Of a DNA stretch of 64,000 nt, positions 10,761 to 24,500 are shown piece after piece. The translations under genes and the position numbers were made by a program. Origin of the DNA: Anaeramoeba flamelloides (Eukaryota; Metamonada; Anaeramoebidae); NCBI GenBank assembly GCA_027625915.1, contig JANTQA010000042.1, positions 818,001 through 882,000 of the forward strand, in the 5' to 3' direction. Positions within the stretch are counted from its first letter, which is position 1. Every line of letters starts with the position of its first letter. Below the pieces are notes generated by a model. It searched no databases. It saw only the letters and a list, made by a program, of their open reading frames with translations, and was not told where the DNA came from.

Positions 10761-13195
10761 ATAAAATACAATTGAACATATATCAATTTGAAATTTGAAA
10801 AAAATACTTTATCAGTATAACATTAAAATATTTTCGATATTTCAAAGAAAAATTACAAGAAAAATATTTCTACTTCTACCTATAAACCGCTAAGAAATAG
10901 AATTACAATTACAAAATAAATATTACAATAATCTATGAATTAAACAAAAAAAAAAATTTCAATATTTTTTTTTCTGACAGAGATATTTTTAAATTTTTTT
11001 TGTAATCAATTTTTTTGAACTTTAATCTATTTCTAAATATTATTCTTGAATTGCAACTTTAATTAATATTTTCTATTTCGAATTTTTTTACTATTGTTAT
11101 TTAAAATTTTCATTAATAAATAAAAATATAAATTCTTAAAGAAAAACCTTTTTTTATTTTTTTTTATTTTTTTTTATTTTTTTTTATTTTTTTTTATTTT
11201 CTTTAGATTTTGTCATTATGATACTTGAACATTTCCATATAATTTGAATATATTTTGTTCGTCCTAGAAAAGATATTAGTACAAAAATGTTTTTTAAGAT
11301 AAATTTACTCATAAAACTCTCTCAATTTTTACAGTGCTTAAAAAGTCAAAATAAAAAATAGTAAATTGAAAAATCCTTGAAAAAAATGAAAATTTAGAGA
11401 AAAGTTTCGAAAATCCCATAAATACATTATAAAATTTTAAATAAGTTCGATACTCATACTTAGTGTTTAATATGATTCTTATTCCTATATAAATAATTGA
11501 AATTTTGAAAAAAAAAATGTAGATATTTTTTAGATTATATATTTAATAAAGACTATTTTTCCAATTTCTATTCATATTAAATTGATTTAATATTACAGCA
11601 CAAAAAATGTTTGAAATTTTAAAGGAATGTAATATTTATATCCATATATTCCATTGTTAAATTTGTGACTCACCATTAATAATAAATTGAAAAAAAAATA
11701 TATCCTTTAGTATTCAAGAAGAACAAATAACTAAATCTTATTTGTAATTCACTTTTAAATAATTCTAAATAGAAAAAAACCCGATATTTTAAAAATTATA
11801 AAAAAATAAAACCAAAAACTCAAAAAAAAAAAAAAAAAATGAGTATCAATTTTTCAAAAGAGGATTACGCATTATTTATTACTGAATTTTCACTGAAAAA
11901 AAAAGTTAAGAAGAAGAAGTTATACTAATGATTAAATCCATTTTAAAAGACATTACATGGATGAAATTTTCTTAATGTTTATTTGTACTGTCAAAGATCT
12001 TTTTTTATTTTGATCTTTTTCTAAAAAAAGGTAACAAATAAAAAAAATAGAAAAGAAAAAAAAAAGAGAAAATGTAAAAAAAAATATAAAAAAAAAAGAA
12101 AAAGAAAAATCAAAATCAAATATTTCAAAAAAGAAAATCAAAAAAAAAAGGTTTATAAAGAAAATGGAAAGAATACCTCTTAATTTTAACAATTACCAAT
12201 AAGAATTTAAAAAATAAATTATTACAATTATTAATACTTACAAGTGTAGATAATTTATAAAAAAAAATCAAATTTTGAATTTTAAAATTTCAGAAAACAA
12301 AAAAAAAATAATATTAATTCTTTATTCCAAATTAAGGTATCAATATATTTTTTTTAAAATATATGTTATTATTTAATTATGAAGGCTTTTGATTGTTTTA
12401 TACATTTTAAATTTACCAAATTTCACTTTTTAAGTTGTTTGGGTTACTTAGGTTCCTTCAGTTCCTTCGGAACATCCTTTTTTTTTTTTTTTTTTTTTTT
12501 TTTGGTCTTTAGGGAGTTACAATGAATAAAAAAATCATTATTAGAATATGTAAACTTGGTCATTATTAAATCCTAAAAAATTTTATCTGATCAAATCTTA
12601 AAGTAATTGAAGTAACTTAAGAGAATTGATTCCAACTGGTACTATTTAAAACTAACTGAAGTGAACCAAAACCAAAATTTGTTACAATATGTTGGATTTT
12701 TACCTGAACTTGATTTTTGCTGTCGTTTTGGTATCTTGTACTGAGATTTAACAAAAATATGGTTTGTAAAACTAGTAATAATAAAAAAAAAAAAAAAAGG
12801 CAACTAAAAAGAAATTTAAGAAAACTAATTCTAATTATTAAAAAATCATCCTTTTAAAGTTGTTTTTTTATATCTCCAAAGTTCTAAATTATAACTTAAT
12901 AAAGTACCTCTTTCATTTTTTTTATAGTTGTTTAAATATTTAAACTCTTTATGAAAAAAAAAATGATGTTGACAATTTGTACAAATTCGACATAAAAGAA
13001 AACAGTTAAACAACAACCAACCCATTCAACACATGGTATTATGAAAGAAAACTTTGAGTTTTTACTTTTTTTTATTATTATTTTTACTCTCTTTTCTTTT
13101 CATTTTTAAATAAAAAGATATCCTATGGGTTAGAATCTTACATGCATTATAACTAGGAAAAAAACTCTAAATACCAGTTTAGAGTTTCAAGTGTT
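10761..13195. other. Intergenic AT-rich DNA
   Basis: No gene recognised. It holds long A and T runs, for example T of about 26 at 12478 and A-rich tracts near 11821 and 12050. The 79-aa frame on the minus strand at 11953-12192 is Phe/Ser/Ile-rich, built from an A-rich tract, and is not called. Confidence 0.5.
11149..11202. repeat. Short tandem repeat, 10-bp unit (T-rich plus A)
   Basis: About five consecutive units of roughly nine T and one A. A simple minisatellite with no sign of function. Confidence 0.75.
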
Positions 13196-13505
13196 GTCAA
13201 GCTTCAATATTTTCTTGAGATTTTCTGTTTTATTGGTGAAGTGTTTTAGGTTTTTTTGAGGTTTTCTATTTAATTTGTAAAGTGTTCTAGGTTTTTTTTT
13301 ACTTTTTGAAATAAACAGAAAATTTGAATAACTTTTCGGTTTACTTCCAAAAGTAAAAAAAACCTAACGCCAATCTATTGATTTTCGAAATAAACAGAAA
13401 ACTCAAGAAAAACTAACAGTTTTTTTTTTTAATTTGAGAAATATACGGAAAATTAAATAAATTTTCGGTATATTTCTCCAAATTTAAAAAAAACCTAGCG
13501 ATAAA
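13196..13505. repeat. Modular hairpin array 'D', copy 2
   Basis: Palindromic modules lie in series. A TTTTCTTGAGATTTTCTGTT-type arm is answered by AAACAGAAAACTCAAG. There is a central AGGTTTTTTTTTAC ... AAAAAAAACCTAACG hairpin and an AATTTGAGAAATATACGG ... TTTCTCCAAATTTAAAAAAA hairpin. Linkers read CTAACGCC and CTAGCGATA. It shares modules with the copies at 5044, 34985 and 49858. Confidence 0.7.
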
Positions 13506-14356
13506 CAGAGGATAATTATGTTGAATCGTCTTTCTTTAATAATTTAAAAATAAATTATGAAAACCATTCTCGTCAGAAAAAAAGTTGTTTCATAACAACT
13601 ACCTATCCTATATATATATATATTTATCTTATTATTATTATATTTTATTTTCTTCTTCCATATAAGACTAAATAATTAATAACGAATTTGCTGTAATAAA
13701 AAAATTGAAGCCGAAAATTTGAGTTCTAATATTATTTTATTTGATAATACTTCGGACAATAATACCCAAATGTTTTGTTTCTATAATCATTTTCTATAAA
13801 AAGTAAATCCTAAAAAAATCATGATTTATTCTTGAGATCCTTTTCCCCGATTGAAAATTAGTTTCTGGTCCTTTCATAAAACGTTATTGCTTTGAAATAA
13901 AACTCAAAATAGTCTTTAAACAAAAGATTAACCACCCTTAAAGATTTTAAAATTCTTTGGACAAAAAAAAAATTTCAAACCAAAAGGGTTAAACTTGGAG
14001 AATTGAAGAGTGATTTCATAATATCAATCTTTTGAAATAGAGTGTTTGGGAACGAATATTTAAACAAGACACGACGAAATAATTTATTAAAAACCTTTGT
14101 GCAGATCAAATTTTAAGAGATGAAAATAAATTCAAAGTACTTTATTTGTTCATAACCTTTTCACAACAAAAATCAAACTTTTACAAAGCTTTTCAAACTT
14201 ACAATATGTTATCAAGGTTTTGTAAGTGATTTTAAATTGTCTGAATCTTTGAAAAAGTTAAGACATTTCCTGATGTTGGTTTTGAAAAAAACATACATTT
14301 TTTTAAGTAAAAAAAAAAATCATTTTTCTATTTTATAATCATTTCATTTTTTTTCA
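13506..14356. other. Upstream region of the choline transporter-like gene
   Basis: AT-rich with no repeat recognised, apart from a short TA tract near 13610. It should contain the promoter of the downstream gene, but no motif can be assigned. Confidence 0.45.
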
Positions 14357-17300
14357 ATGTATCTGAGTGTAAGTTCAAGTGGCTCTGAATCTGGTAACCT
14401 TCTTTTGAATGACTCACTTAAAATTGAAGAACCAACAACAATTTATGATGATCAAATAAATCTTATCGAACCATATTATATTGATGAGACTAATAATAAA
14501 TTTTCTTCCTCGAAATGGAGAGATGTTTGGGCTGCAGTTTTTTGGATTCTCAATCTAATGCTATTAGCGCTTATCTCAATTTTTGTTAAGAATGAGAATA
14601 ATCCAGATGACACCACCAGCGATAAAGCCAACTTCTTTGAAGTCAGATGGGATTTAAAAAATGTTTCAGCAATTATGATCAGTGCAATCATTTTAAGTTT
14701 CATTCTTTCCTTTGTTTGGCTGGAAGCGATAAAAAGATTTGCAAGGACTTTAATTATTATCACTCTTTTTCTTGTAAATATTATCTTTTTTCTTTTTCTT
14801 TTTCTTTTTATTCTTTTTATTCTTTTTATTCTTCCTTTTTGTTTTCTCATGGAATATGGAACGATCAGTAGAATCAAAGCTCCCTGATCTTTTCCTTCTT
14901 GCTTTCCCAATTTCTTTTATTTGGATAAGGGATAAAGTGTCTGATCCCTGATCTTGTTAATCTTTTGTATTACTAAGAAAACAAATAATATTGACAATTT
15001 CGTTTATCGCTGATTCGTTTGGAACATGACCAAGTTAGAAAAACGAATTCTTATTGCTTTGGCTTTTGAATTGTTTTTTTTTAATTTTTTTATCTCCATC
15101 TATTTTTAAAGTCTGGTTTTTAGATTTCAAAATTGATTAAATCCCAATTACAGAGTATTAAAATGTTATTGAAAATGAAAAAAAAAAATCAAAGCTTTTG
15201 AAAAAAAAAGAATTTTTATACAAACACTCCAAATGTTTTGGAAAAAAATAAAAAACCAACAAAAAACTGATCTATATTTTAATGACGAGAATTTGAATTC
15301 AAATCTGTGAATAGTCAATTTTTTCAAAGTTTTTGGAGAAAAAAAGAAAAAGATGTGAAAGATTCTCTTTATAAAAACAAATTGTAAAAAATGTTTGCAA
15401 AATCTTCGTTTTTTTTTATTTTATTCAATGAATTTCAAGTCATCAACCGGAATTGTTGACTACTTTTCATTGTATATAATGGTGTCTTGTTGATGACCTT
15501 GCAATTATAAATGAAAGGAATATTCAAGAATTGAAAAAAGATACAAAAAGGAAAATTTCATTACATTTAGTATTCAATAAACAGGTCAACTTTTTTTTCT
15601 GAAAAAAATAAAAATCAAGATAATATAAGACTATCTGTGAAGTGTATTATAATCAATTGACTTTTTTTTTGAATAAAAAAAATTGTTTAATTAATAAAAC
15701 ATTTTTGTTACAACTATTAATATTCTGGAACAAATGTGCAAAAATGATTTTTGAATTTTTCATGTTTTTGTGAAGAATAAATTGGAAAAAATTTTCACTT
15801 CATTTACCTTTTTTCTTTTACAACTAGAAATTTCAAGTCATTAATTGTAATTAGTGATCTCTTATTTATTCTATTTGTTTGATCCTTTTTTATGTATCTC
15901 ATTTTTGGGATACTCTGTAAAAGAAGAATCCTAAGTGAAACTGGGATTTCAGAATTTATCTTAAAAAAATAATAATCAGATGAGATTTTATCCCATTTTT
16001 ATTTCGAATACCAATCAAATAAGAATCATCTTAGTGTCATTATTTTAAGCAAAAGATAAATTAAGCTGTCAATTTATGCTTTAATCTTATAAAGAAGGAT
16101 AATTATCATTTTTGCCTATGACTGGCCATTCAAACAAGAATAAATAAATAACATTTCTGAAATCTTTTCGGCTTTCCTCTAAATCATTTTTATTGGTTAA
16201 GGTATTGCAGTTCAATCTCTAAATAGAGCATAAAATATGAATATCCCTTAAAATCGAAGAAAAATAATATCATTTGTCGAATTTTGGGCTTTTTGATAAA
16301 GAAAATTGAATATTAATTGCTTTTTTTTTTTATTGTAAGGTATTTCCAAATAATTGAGGAATTTTTTTAAACCTTACCAAGAAAATTCCATTTTTTAGTC
16401 GTTTTTCCATTTGTAAACTGTTAATTTAAAAGTAAGAGGGGTATTACTGATAATAGAACCAATACCTATTATTTTGAATTAACAAATAGGCTTAAAATAT
16501 TTCCTAAAAATGAAAAAAAAATTCACACTTTTATTGGTAGAAAACAAGGCAAGACCAATTTCAATAAAAAAATTGACAATAAGATAAAGGATCATAAACA
16601 ATTTTTTCAAAAATAAAATACTGTAGGAAGTTTACCCTTCTATTTGGAAAATTTATTGGAGATTAAACACCCTTTGGAATAAAATTTTTTAGGATCAAAA
16701 AGAGAATAATAAACAAGCCAATTTTCAACCCTAAATAATATCATATAAAATTGAGATCAGAAACTTTGATATCTTTTTTTAAGGTAATGTCTTACAAACA
16801 AACAAATTGAATTATTATAAAGATCCAATTTAATGAAGAATAACCATTTTGTATATTCCAATAGTTATATTAATAATTAAGTTGAATAAAGATATTTTAA
16901 AATAAATTTGTCCTGCTTTTTAGGAAATAACCTTTAAGTTCAAGAAGTAATAATTTCTTTGATTTGGTTTTTAAATCATTTAAATGAATTGATTTTTTTT
17001 TGTATTAAATTACATTTAAAAAAAATCAAAAAATTGTAAAAAATATCTTGATTCAAAGCCATAGTCCCAGTATAAAAGAAAAAAATGGGAATTTTATTTT
17101 GTCATTTTTTTTTTAAATTAACTTTTTTGGAATATCTTTAAGTTATAGTTTTGAGTCAAGTATTTGAATAGGTTTGTTTAGTAATCATTTTTACATTTCA
17201 GGCAACCTTTTGTTAATGGTGTTTTTGAAAAAGGAGATTGAAAAAAAATGGACATTTTTTGCTTTTATACTTGGAATAGGGCTTTAAAACTGAAATTTCA

Positions 17301-19636
17301 ATCATAATAGAGTTAATAAATATAAAATATAAACTAATTATATAGTTTGTTTCCTATCATTCCAATGGATATCTATGATTTCTCAAATTATTTTGTACGA
17401 ATAATTGTGAAATATCCAAAAAAAAAAAAAAAAAAAAAAACCTTCTCTTTTTGGATTAAAGAAATGTTCTAAATAAAAAAATTAATTAACCGATCTTTTC
17501 TTTATCGTATATTATTTTATATTTTCAGAATATTTGCTCTTTTTTAGTTTCTGCAATTGTTATGTTTTATTATGGCTCGATTATTTCTGGTATCGGGATG
17601 CTAGTAATGTTCTTTGTTTCATTGTTTGTATCGATTTTTTGGAGAAGCAGAATTCCCTTTTCAACAGCAGTTTTAATTGAAGTTGTAAAAATATTAAAGC
17701 AATTCAAATCAATGATCATTATTTCATTAATTGGAATTGTCATCCAAATTAGTTGGGTTCTAATTTGGTCTGTTATTGTATATAGAACGTCTAACTTACA
17801 AAGTGGTTTATGGTCAATATATTTATTATTTTCATATTATTTTACATCAAGTGTCATTAATAATATTGTGCATACAACTTGTGCTGGTTCTTATGCTTGT
17901 TATTGTAAGTATTTCTTCTTTATTAATTCTGAATAACCTCTTTTTTTTTTTTATTTTTTTTTTATTAACACCTAGAATTTATATTTGTTTTTTTTAATAT
18001 TTTTGTTTAATTACATCATCAATTTCGATTTCTCACAAACAATTAAGTAAAAAAAAGTATTAAAAAAATGAATTAAACTATTTTTTGTAATTTATTCTTT
18101 AACATTTTTAAATTAATTTAATTCATTGCCAATCAATTCAATTAATAATTCAAGGGGGTTGTTATCGCAAAATAAAACATTTTTTTATTACAAAAAAAAT
18201 TTATTAATAAATTGAAAAGTATCCATCTTGTTACCAGTTTAAATAAAACAGATTATAATTAACAGTTTTGGAAAAAAAGTGAAACTGGAAAAAAAGTGAA
18301 ACACGGTTTTTAATTGGGAACATTACTGAAAATGAAAAGTAAAATCAATAAAAAGAAGAAACCAATTAACTTCAAATAATAACCCATTATATTATTTTCA
18401 ATCAACCCAACAAATACAATTTAAATCTACTTGATTTTTAGAAATTGTTGGTGTGGTTTTGGAGATCTCAAAAATAGTCAATTTTTTGAACAAATTTTTA
18501 ATAATTGATCAATCAAAGAAAAACCACATACCAAAAGATAGTATTAAAAAAACTGTTATTGTGGCGAATACTTCATTTTGTCTTTATTTATTTATGTATT
18601 CTTTTTTTCATTGATCTTACTTTGAATTTTCAGTAATGTTCCCAATTAAAAACTGTGTTTCACTTTTTTTCCACAAGAGTGAAAATAAAATAAAAAAAAA
18701 ACAACCAACCAAAAAGAAGAAAAACAAAAATGAGTGTTAAATAAAGAATTGTAAGAACAATAGATCTTTGATGATGTAAAACCATATCAAAAATGATCAT
18801 TAATTTAAATATGAAAAAATCTTCAACCAAAGGATCTCATTTTAAACTTCATAAAAAATCGTAAAAGTCATTAAAATAATATTTTTTATCCTTTTAAATA
18901 ATTTTCTTATATTTTATAGATTTTAATAGTGATCAATTGAATGGTGATCCAACTTGGAATTCCCTAAGAAGAGCATCTACTTATTCTTTCGGTTCGATAT
19001 GCCTAAGTTCTATTATTGTTGCAATAATAAAAACACTTCGTTCTTTAGCAAGAACTGCATTAAAAAATGAAAACCAAGTGGTTAAATGCATTTTTAATTG
19101 TATTTTGTCTTTTGTTGAATGGTTAAGTGAATATTTCAATGCATATGCCCTGATACACGTCGCAATTTATGGAAAATCTCTTCTGAAATCTTCCAAGGCA
19201 ACTTGGACACTTCTTAAAGAAAGGGGAATTTTTGCTTTAATAAATGGTACTTTTTCAGCTTTGTATTATATTTAATTGATTAAAAATAATCTAAATAATA
19301 TATTTTGTGTTCTTTTCCATCGTAATGTATTTATATAATTTAACAATAGACGATTTAATTGGAAACGTGCTTTTATTGGCTTCTGCTGTTACGGGGATCG
19401 TTTCTGGATTGTTCAGTGCAATTTGGGCACATTCCGTTTTTGAAGGTCAAATTTGGTTTGGCTTTTTAAGTGTTGGATTTCTTATTGGATTTTGTTTAAC
19501 TCTTGTAATTTTTGAACCAATTTTTGCAGGTTCAATGACCTATTTTGTTTGTTTTGCTGATGACCCTAATGCTCTCCAACAATCTAATCCTGAATTGTAT
19601 AAAAAATTCCGTGAAACTTACAGTTTTACTTTTTAA
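14357..19636 (+). CDS. Choline transporter-like (CTL/SLC44, Pns1-type) membrane protein
   Basis: Four exons with agreeing phases give about 468 aa: 14357-14773, 17529-17904, 18920-19246 and 19350-19636. The introns are GT-AG (2755, 1015 and 103 bp). The N-terminal tail is acidic/polar. TM segments follow (WAAVFWILNLMLLAL; MISAIILSFILSFVWLEAI; the NICSF... helices). The family core is SYACYYFNSD across the second junction, LRRASTYSFGSICLSSIIVA, FNAYALIHVAIYG, and then ALINDDLIGN across the third junction. The C-terminal MTYFVCFADDP and PELYKKF are Pns1/CTL hallmarks. Family role: choline or ethanolamine transport at plasma or organelle membranes. The length is near that of fungal Pns1. Intron 2 carries element E; intron 1 holds direct repeats. 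Confidence 0.88.
15400..15930. repeat. Diverged direct repeats in intron 1 of the transporter gene
   Basis: AATTTCAAGTCATCAACCGGAATTG (about 15431) resembles AATTTCAAGTCATTAATTGTAATT (about 15830), spaced about 395 bp apart. Flanking sequence is also partly similar. The rest of the 2.7-kb intron is non-coding AT-rich DNA in which nothing else was recognised. Confidence 0.4.
18286..18674. mobile_element. TIR element 'E', copy 2
   Basis: Left arm GTGAAACACGGTTTTTAATT followed by GGGAACATTACTGAAAAT. The right arm, in inverse, carries GTGAAACACAGTTTTTAATT and GGGAACATTACTGAAAAT. The arms extend through a GATCAATnAAAA block. The interior TTGATCAATCAAAGAAAAAC matches copies at 2.2 kb and 63.9 kb. 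It is the cleanest copy of the family and lies in intron 2 of the transporter gene. Confidence 0.78.
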
Positions 19637-20758
19637 AATCATTAATATAAAAATTTTATGTGCATGTTATTTATATTCAAATTGATGTGAAAAATAAATA
19701 GATAAATATTGCTAATTTTTGATGAAAAAATGAATTAATTTAGAATTTTGTTTTATTTTACATTGAAAGATCAAAGTGTATTTTATCATTTTTGAAATTT
19801 TGGTTAAATAGCATTTCTGGAATTGTTTTTTGTTGTTTTTTTTTAGAGTTAATGAGCAACATCAAAAATAATAAGATCTGTAAAACTTATAAATCAAAAA
19901 TGTTTTTGGTGACAAATCCTGTTTTTTGAAAAAAAAAAAATATTTTTTCAGTAATTACTTTGGATTCTGATCTCAAATCTTTAATAATGAGTACTTGACT
20001 TTTAAAAAGTACTTTAATTGAAGAAAATCCCTTCTCTTGTAAAAAATATCTTTTAGGACTGTTTTGTGTAGTTTTTCACTGAAAATCTCAATTATAAAAT
20101 AAATATATAATAGATGGTACCAAATTGTGAACCAAAATAATTAGAACATGTAAGTATAAGTAATATTGTTTTTAATTTTATATAATTTTAAAATTATTTA
20201 TTGTATTTTTTGTAATTTTGTTTTGATAAAACTCAATTTTTTCAAAAAAAAATTTTTTTGGAATTGTTATATTCAATTGAATTCAAATCCATTTTTTGGT
20301 AGTTGGAGTAATTTGATTGTTGTAGTTATATTTAAATTGTTGAGATGTAATTTTTTTGGAATAATTTTATCAATCATTATTCCAATACATACTATCCTTT
20401 TTTCCTTTTTTTGTTCTTTTTCTTTTAAATTGAATTAATCATGAAATAAAATTTCAGATGATTTCTTAAAAAAAAAAAAAATGCAGGAATCGGTCTATAA
20501 AGATAGATTCTTTTTCTATTTACTTTTTTTTTTATTTATTTTTCTGCTCAGTTCTAAGCCAAATTTTAAAATTTGAATCATTTTTTCTAATTTAGTCAAA
20601 TTTTTTTTTTATTCTTTGATTTTGGTTTTTTCTTTTTAATTTTTTTTTTTCTTTTTCTTTTTTAAAAAGGTAAAGAAAATTTGAAAAAAAAAAATGTTAA
20701 AAACTCTAAATTAATATACAGAAAAGTGAGACTTTGAATTTTCTATTAATGTGAATAA
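19637..20758. other. 3' flank and intergenic DNA
   Basis: AT-rich and non-coding. The 90-aa frame at 20166-20438 is Phe/Ile-rich and lacks any family signal; it is not called. Confidence 0.45.
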
Positions 20759-21140
20759 ATTTACAATTCAAAAATCTTATTTTCAATAACTTTTAATTTT
20801 CCAAAGAAATTAAGAATTTTTGAACGAGACGTTCCAATAAAAGGATCAGAAAATTTTTTTAAATTTTTTTTTTTTGAAATTTAAGATTTGTTCAGATATT
20901 TTTTTTATGAATATCGACTCTAATCCGAATTTTATTATTTCTTTTCTCTCTAAACAATCTTTGTTTGGTTGATTCTTAAAAAAAAAAGTGAATTTTTCAT
21001 TTCTGGCTGGGCAACTTGGAGTGAAATTGAGTTTATTTTGTAACCTTTTGAAAATATTAAAAATACCAATTGAAATTAAAACTCTTCCAGAAGAAAAATT
21101 TAAAAGTAAAAGTGGCATTCTACTACCCACGAGTAATTGA
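20759..21140 (+). pseudogene. Unidentified gene or exon, frame broken at T12 run and by a TGA
   Basis: The first block reads FERDVPIKGSENFF. After the T12 run (20862-20873) the reading continues one frame over with KICSDIFFMNIDSNPNF and FLSKQSLFG. It then meets TGA at 20970, and proceeds in the same frame through FLAGQLGVKLSL, IPIEIKTLPEEK and GILLPTSN to a TGA at 21138. Residue use and long stop-free stretches look protein-like on this strand; the opposite-strand 94-aa frame is probably its shadow. No family recognised. It is convergent with the prolyl oligopeptidase gene. It could be a last exon carrying assembly errors or a decaying gene. Confidence 0.42.
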
Positions 21141-21522
21141 AATTAATTTCTCCTATTTATAAAAGATTTTTTTTTTTTTATTAAATTGAATCCATTTGAT
21201 TGTTCTTCTTTAAATGAATCAATTAGCTACTACAGAAACTTTTTTTATAAAATATGCTAAAAAGGCATTTACTTGAATTTATTTCTCTTTATGATTTTAA
21301 TTTAAATTTAATAAAAGATAAAAATATTTATTGAAAAAAAAAAAAAATTAAAATTTTGATTATAAAAAATGTTTATATTTTTTGTTTCTGTTGAATTATC
21401 TGATACCGATTTATTTATACTTTTTAAACAAAATTAATTTTTTTGAGAAAATTAATATGAATATATCTTGTTCTTTCAGTTAGAAATTAGTTTGTTTTGC
21501 AATTCTAAAGAAAATATTTATT

Positions 21523-24500
21523 TTAAAAAAAAGTCTCGAGATTTAAAGTTTGAATGATATATGTGAAAATATCAGCAGATTCTTCTAATCTGAGTGATAG
21601 TGGTGTACGTCCACCATGTCCACCATTCATAGTTATTCTAATGTTTAATGGGTTTGGATTATTTGGTAATAAATCTTGTAAGACGGAAATCATCTTAAAT
21701 GCGTTGGGATAAGGTGTAACACGATCATCATATAAACCAGTAGTGATCAAAACATTTGGATAAACTTTATTTTTATCTACATTATGAACGGGTGAATATT
21801 TGATTAAATAATCAAAATCTTTTTTATTCTTTGAGCATCCATACTATTAATTTTAGAGATTTCATAAAATAAAAAAAAAGAAAGCAAAAAAAAAAAAAAT
21901 TGAGATAAAAGTTATAAAATAATTCATATTGTAATATTTTCTTCAACAATTTATCTTATTACACATGTGCAAAAATTGACGTCTTCATATTTTGAGTTTT
22001 TTTACTAAATTTGTAATTTTTCCAAAAACCATGAAACTTTTCCGATGTGCAAACAAGACAGAGGTTATTTGTTAAAAAACTTATTGTTTCTAATAGCAAA
22101 AAATTTCTATTTAATAATAGAAAGTATAAAAATGTTTGGGTTGAAACAGAAATATAAAAACCGAAAATAATTTTCAGAGATCAAAAAACAAAACAACCCC
22201 AAGCATTTTTATTTGTTTATTAAATTGAATTTTTTGCAATAGAAATCTCAGGTTTTTTTGAGAAGAAATCACTGCCTAGTGTGGGTGAATTGGAAAAGTT
22301 TTATAGTTTTTGGAAAAATGACAAATTTAATGAAAAAAATTCAAAATATTAAGACATCAATTTTTGCATATGTATATGACCAAAAAAACTAATGGAAAAT
22401 AAATAAAAAAACAATAATGTATCAGTTGTTGGAAATAAACATCTCCTTTAAAAAAAATAATACACAAAATGTAATTGGTTTCATTTCATAAACATTTTAT
22501 AAAAAGAATGAGGAAAGAATGAATTTGGGAAAAAACCAATATTTTTGTAAAATCAATCCAAAAATGGATTTTTAAGTTCAGCAGTAAGAAAAATGTTGGA
22601 TTAGAACATTCTTTTAAATGATGCCTAACAACTAATATTGTGTTGAAATTGTAAGAAAGAGTTTTCTAATCCAAAATTTTTGCTCGCAACTTTATTATTA
22701 AATTATTTCAGATAAAGTAAAATAAAGGATATATGTATTCAATTTTTTTTAAATGATACAAAAAAATTATATGTCGTTATTTGTACGAAGCTGAGGAAAT
22801 AATCAATATATTTTTCTAGATAGGGTGATATTTATATCATCCAGAAAGAAAAATATTTTGCTTGTTTTTGAAAAAATGAGCCAGATTGCGTGAGTTATTG
22901 TTTGTTGAAATGTGAAGATCTTCAGGAAAAAAAATGACAAAAAATAACCAAAATAAATATGTTTAGAAAAATGGTTATTTCTTTTAATTTTTTTAGCTTA
23001 GGTTTCAAAAAAATAATAACATTAATTATTTTATTGTGTTACAACAATTTTAAGTTTAGCAAGACATATCTATATTTTTATCTTTTACACTTTTAATTAT
23101 TTAAATTTTTCTCGATAAATGTTTTCGAAAAAATTAAGTTTTATCTAAAATAAAGCCACTATGAGGTACTTAAGATTCAAATCATTGTTGAATTATGCTC
23201 TTTATCTCTTTAGATCGAGAAGAACTATAAAATTTCAAAAATTTAGGAAATAGATGGTTTTTCCAGATCTGATACTTATTTGGAAGATAGTAGTAAATCC
23301 TGCAACCCAACCATTCTTTTAAGAAGACTTGACTTTTTCATAAAGTTTTTTATTGGAAACTCGATAATACTCGCATTCGAAGAAAAATGGTTGGGTTGTG
23401 GAAAATACTACCAATTTACAATATATAATATGATTCAAGAAAAAATTCCAAATTGCCTAAAAATTTTGAAATTTTATAGTTCTTCTGGATCTTAAGAGAT
23501 AAAGAGCATAATTCAGCAATGCTTTGAATCTTAAGTACCTCATAGTGGCTTTATTTTAGATAATCCTTAAATAAACTCAACAAAATCAAATCAAAAAAAT
23601 AGTGTAGAGCAATTTTAAAAAAGTGTGAACAAAAAAGTTTTGAAAAGTTTCTTGAAAACATTCAACTTACTCCTAGATAACTATTTTTTGTACTCTATTA
23701 AAAAATTTTCTGCCTAACACTGTTTTAAATGCTTTACCCTTTAAAAAAAAAGTGCATTCCATCGAAATAGAAGAAAAAAAAAAAAAATGAGTAAATATAC
23801 TTCCGATGTCCAATGTATACCAATTGAATAATTATGATATTCAAGCATATTCAAAACACCAACTTTAGAAATTACACAGCCAAATAAATCTGGTCTTTGA
23901 TTACAGCAGGCCATTGTAAGTAATCCACCATTACTTGCACCACTTATTGTAAGCTTTTTTGTTGAAGTGTAATTTTCTCTTATTAAATATTCAGAAGCCG
24001 CGATAAAATCATCAAATACATTTTGTTTTTTTTCAAATTTAGCAAGTTTGTGCCAGGCTTCACCATATTCTCCGCCACCTCTAATATTGGCAACACAATA
24101 AATACCGCCAATATATTTGACCCATATTAATTTGTCAATACTAAAAGTTGGTTGGATGGAAATGTTAAATCCGCCATATCCGTAAAGCATACAAGGGGCA
24201 TTTTCAATTTCCTTTTCATTGTTTAAGCTAATAATAAACATTGGGATCTTTGTTCCATCTTTAGAATGATAAAAGATTTGCTTTGTTTGAAATAATTCTG
24301 GTTCAAAGTTTTCAACGGTGGATTTTTTAAATTCCTTGAGTTCTGTTGTCTCAAAATCATACCGAAGGATAGTAGATGGGTGTAAGAATGAGGTAAAATA
24401 TAAGAAAAATTCATTATTTTTTTTGGAACTCCTCCAATACACTGAACCTAGATCTGGCAAAGCTAGTTCTTTCGATGTTTGATCTTGGATATTATATAAG

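Noticed and set aside
11953-12192. 79-aa minus-strand frame rich in Phe/Ile/Ser
   Set aside because: Produced by an A-rich tract; low complexity.
14476-14910. 144-aa minus-strand frame
   Set aside because: Antisense shadow of the first exon of the choline transporter-like gene.
20846-21130. 94-aa minus-strand frame
   Set aside because: The plus strand gives a longer, more protein-like reading over the same bases.
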